From a virus, in IMG/VR virus record IMGVR_UViG_3300007346_000228, positions 1 to 24,398 of that record: a stretch of DNA of 24,398 bases; one strand, written 5' to 3'. Of this stretch, positions 23,887-24,398 are shown in pieces. The position numbers were made by a program, and so were the translations under genes. Position 1 is the stretch's first letter, and each line of letters begins with the position of its first letter. The notes below the pieces were generated by a model that worked only from the letters and a program-made list of their open reading frames with translations, did no database searches and was not told the origin of the DNA.

Positions 23887-24256
23887 GAACTTTAACTTAT
23901 GGGAGTTTGAATGTTCTTGCGGTTGCGATATGCCTGAAGATGTTTTAGATAATATAAAAAACTTAGCTAAAGAGCTTCAAAAAATAAGAGAACATATAGG
24001 CAAGTCTATAAGAGTTAACTCGGGCTATAGATGTATAGAGTATAATAGGCATATAGGTTCTAATGATAGTTCTCAGCACGTTAAAGGCAAGGCTTCAGAT
24101 ATAGCTGTAGAAGGACTGAGTCCTGAAGAGCTATTAGATGAGGTTCGATATTTAAAAGACTGCGAGGACTTGAATATAAAAGGTATAGGTATATATAACA
24201 CTTTTTTACATTTAGACACTCGAAAAAACCCCGCTTATTGGGACTATAGAACATAA
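23873..24256 (+). CDS. Endolysin, peptidase M15 family
   Basis: The 127-residue single-domain enzyme would cleave peptide crosslinks of peptidoglycan. The M15A metal site is visible: H69 (SSQHVKGKASDI), D76 in the same block, and H113 (FLHLDTR). VNSGYRCIEYN at residues 48-58 is also typical of the family. Two N-terminal cysteine pairs in ECSCGCD are a feature of related phage enzymes. The length matches phage endolysins of this type. There is no signal peptide, so a holin is needed for release. The start lies 14 bases inside the secreted protein gene. Confidence 0.88.
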   Translation: MRLTENFNLWEFECSCGCDMPEDVLDNIKNLAKELQKIREHIGKSIRVNSGYRCIEYNRHIGSNDSSQHVKGKASDIAVEGLSPEELLDEVRYLKDCEDLNIKGIGIYNTFLHLDTRKNPAYWDYRT

Positions 24257-24301
24257 ATTAAAAAAAATCGTTTTAAATTAGAATATGAATAGTTAAATTA
24301 T

Positions 24302-24398
24302 ATGAAGATGTACACAGACCACATAAAAGAAGAAATACGCTTTGTTGCTTTATATAAGCCAAATGAAAAAATAAAGTGTCTTGTGAAAACGTATTACG
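24302..24398 (+). CDS. Partial hypothetical gene at the window end
   Basis: An open frame begins with ATG at 24302 and continues to the last base (32 codons, MKMYTDHIKEEIRFVALYKP and onward). The leader (24257-24301) holds CGTTTTA at 24269-24275 but no matching first promoter box. The product is unknown because it is cut off. Confidence 0.5.
   Translation, partial: MKMYTDHIKEEIRFVALYKPNEKIKCLVKTYY

Noticed and set aside
24246-24275. Bipartite promoter before the last partial gene
   Set aside because: CGTTTTA is present at 24269, but the first box position reads ATAGAACA, too unlike TTGATATA.
1-24398. tRNA genes, integrase, attachment sites
   Set aside because: I saw no cloverleaf-like sequence, recombinase motif or flanking direct repeats that would support any of these.

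Overview
The window is a stretch of about 24.4 kb from a tailed bacteriophage with a long non-contractile tail (siphovirus type: tape measure and tail tube are present, no sheath is visible). All supported genes lie on the + strand, packed with short overlaps such as ATGA and TAATG. The DNA is AT-rich, start codons sit behind A/T-rich leaders with little Shine-Dalgarno signal, and the structural proteins resemble families from phages of Bacteroidota. The secreted protein in the lysis region ends in a stretch like the type IX secretion sorting domain, which is specific to Bacteroidota. A marine or freshwater flavobacterial host is the likeliest inference. No integrase, repressor, tRNA or CRISPR array is visible, so lifestyle cannot be decided.

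Layout. (1) 1-3191, replication and regulation: the 3' part of a large helicase-type protein whose C-terminal half carries family A polymerase-like palm motifs; a DnaA domain IV-like DNA-binding protein; an MjaI-type PD-(D/E)XK nuclease; and a small sigma factor, closed by a strong terminator. (2) 3261-5302, packaging: two small proteins, terminase small subunit and terminase large subunit. (3) 5343-12924, tail: a tail assembly chaperone pair joined by a likely -1 frameshift on a run of nine T, tail terminator, gp10-like neck/tail protein, two tail-tip proteins, a 55-residue protein and the tape measure protein. (4) 12964-18365, head and tail tube: XkdF-type protease, two accessory structural proteins (one with twelve to thirteen 24-residue repeats), scaffold-like protein, major capsid protein, terminator, and two tandem tail tube paralogues followed by another terminator. 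(5) 18366-18635, a non-coding region with three inverted repeats. (6) 18636-23079, a small unknown, a portal with an extra C-terminal domain, a head-tail connector and a carbohydrate-binding-type fibre or spike. (7) 23084-24256, lysis: holin-like protein, a secreted protein with a T9SS-like C-terminus, and an M15 peptidase endolysin. A further gene begins at 24302 and runs off the window.

How it fits together. The phage sigma factor probably drives the structural genes: a two-part motif, TTGATATA - 15 bases - CGTTTTA, precedes the protease and scaffold genes with identical spacing, and a one- or two-base variant of each box with the same spacing precedes the pre-portal gene. Its CGT-containing second box resembles the -10 element of ECF sigma promoters. 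The MjaI-type nuclease has no methyltransferase beside it here. I found no CTAG, the MjaI recognition site, anywhere in the window, although CTA occurs hundreds of times. GATC, GGCC, CCGG, GCGC and CGCG also appear to be missing, so the nuclease may explain only part of this avoidance. The order of structural modules (terminase, tail, tape measure, protease, capsid, tail tube, portal, connector) departs strongly from the usual order of HK97-like phages.
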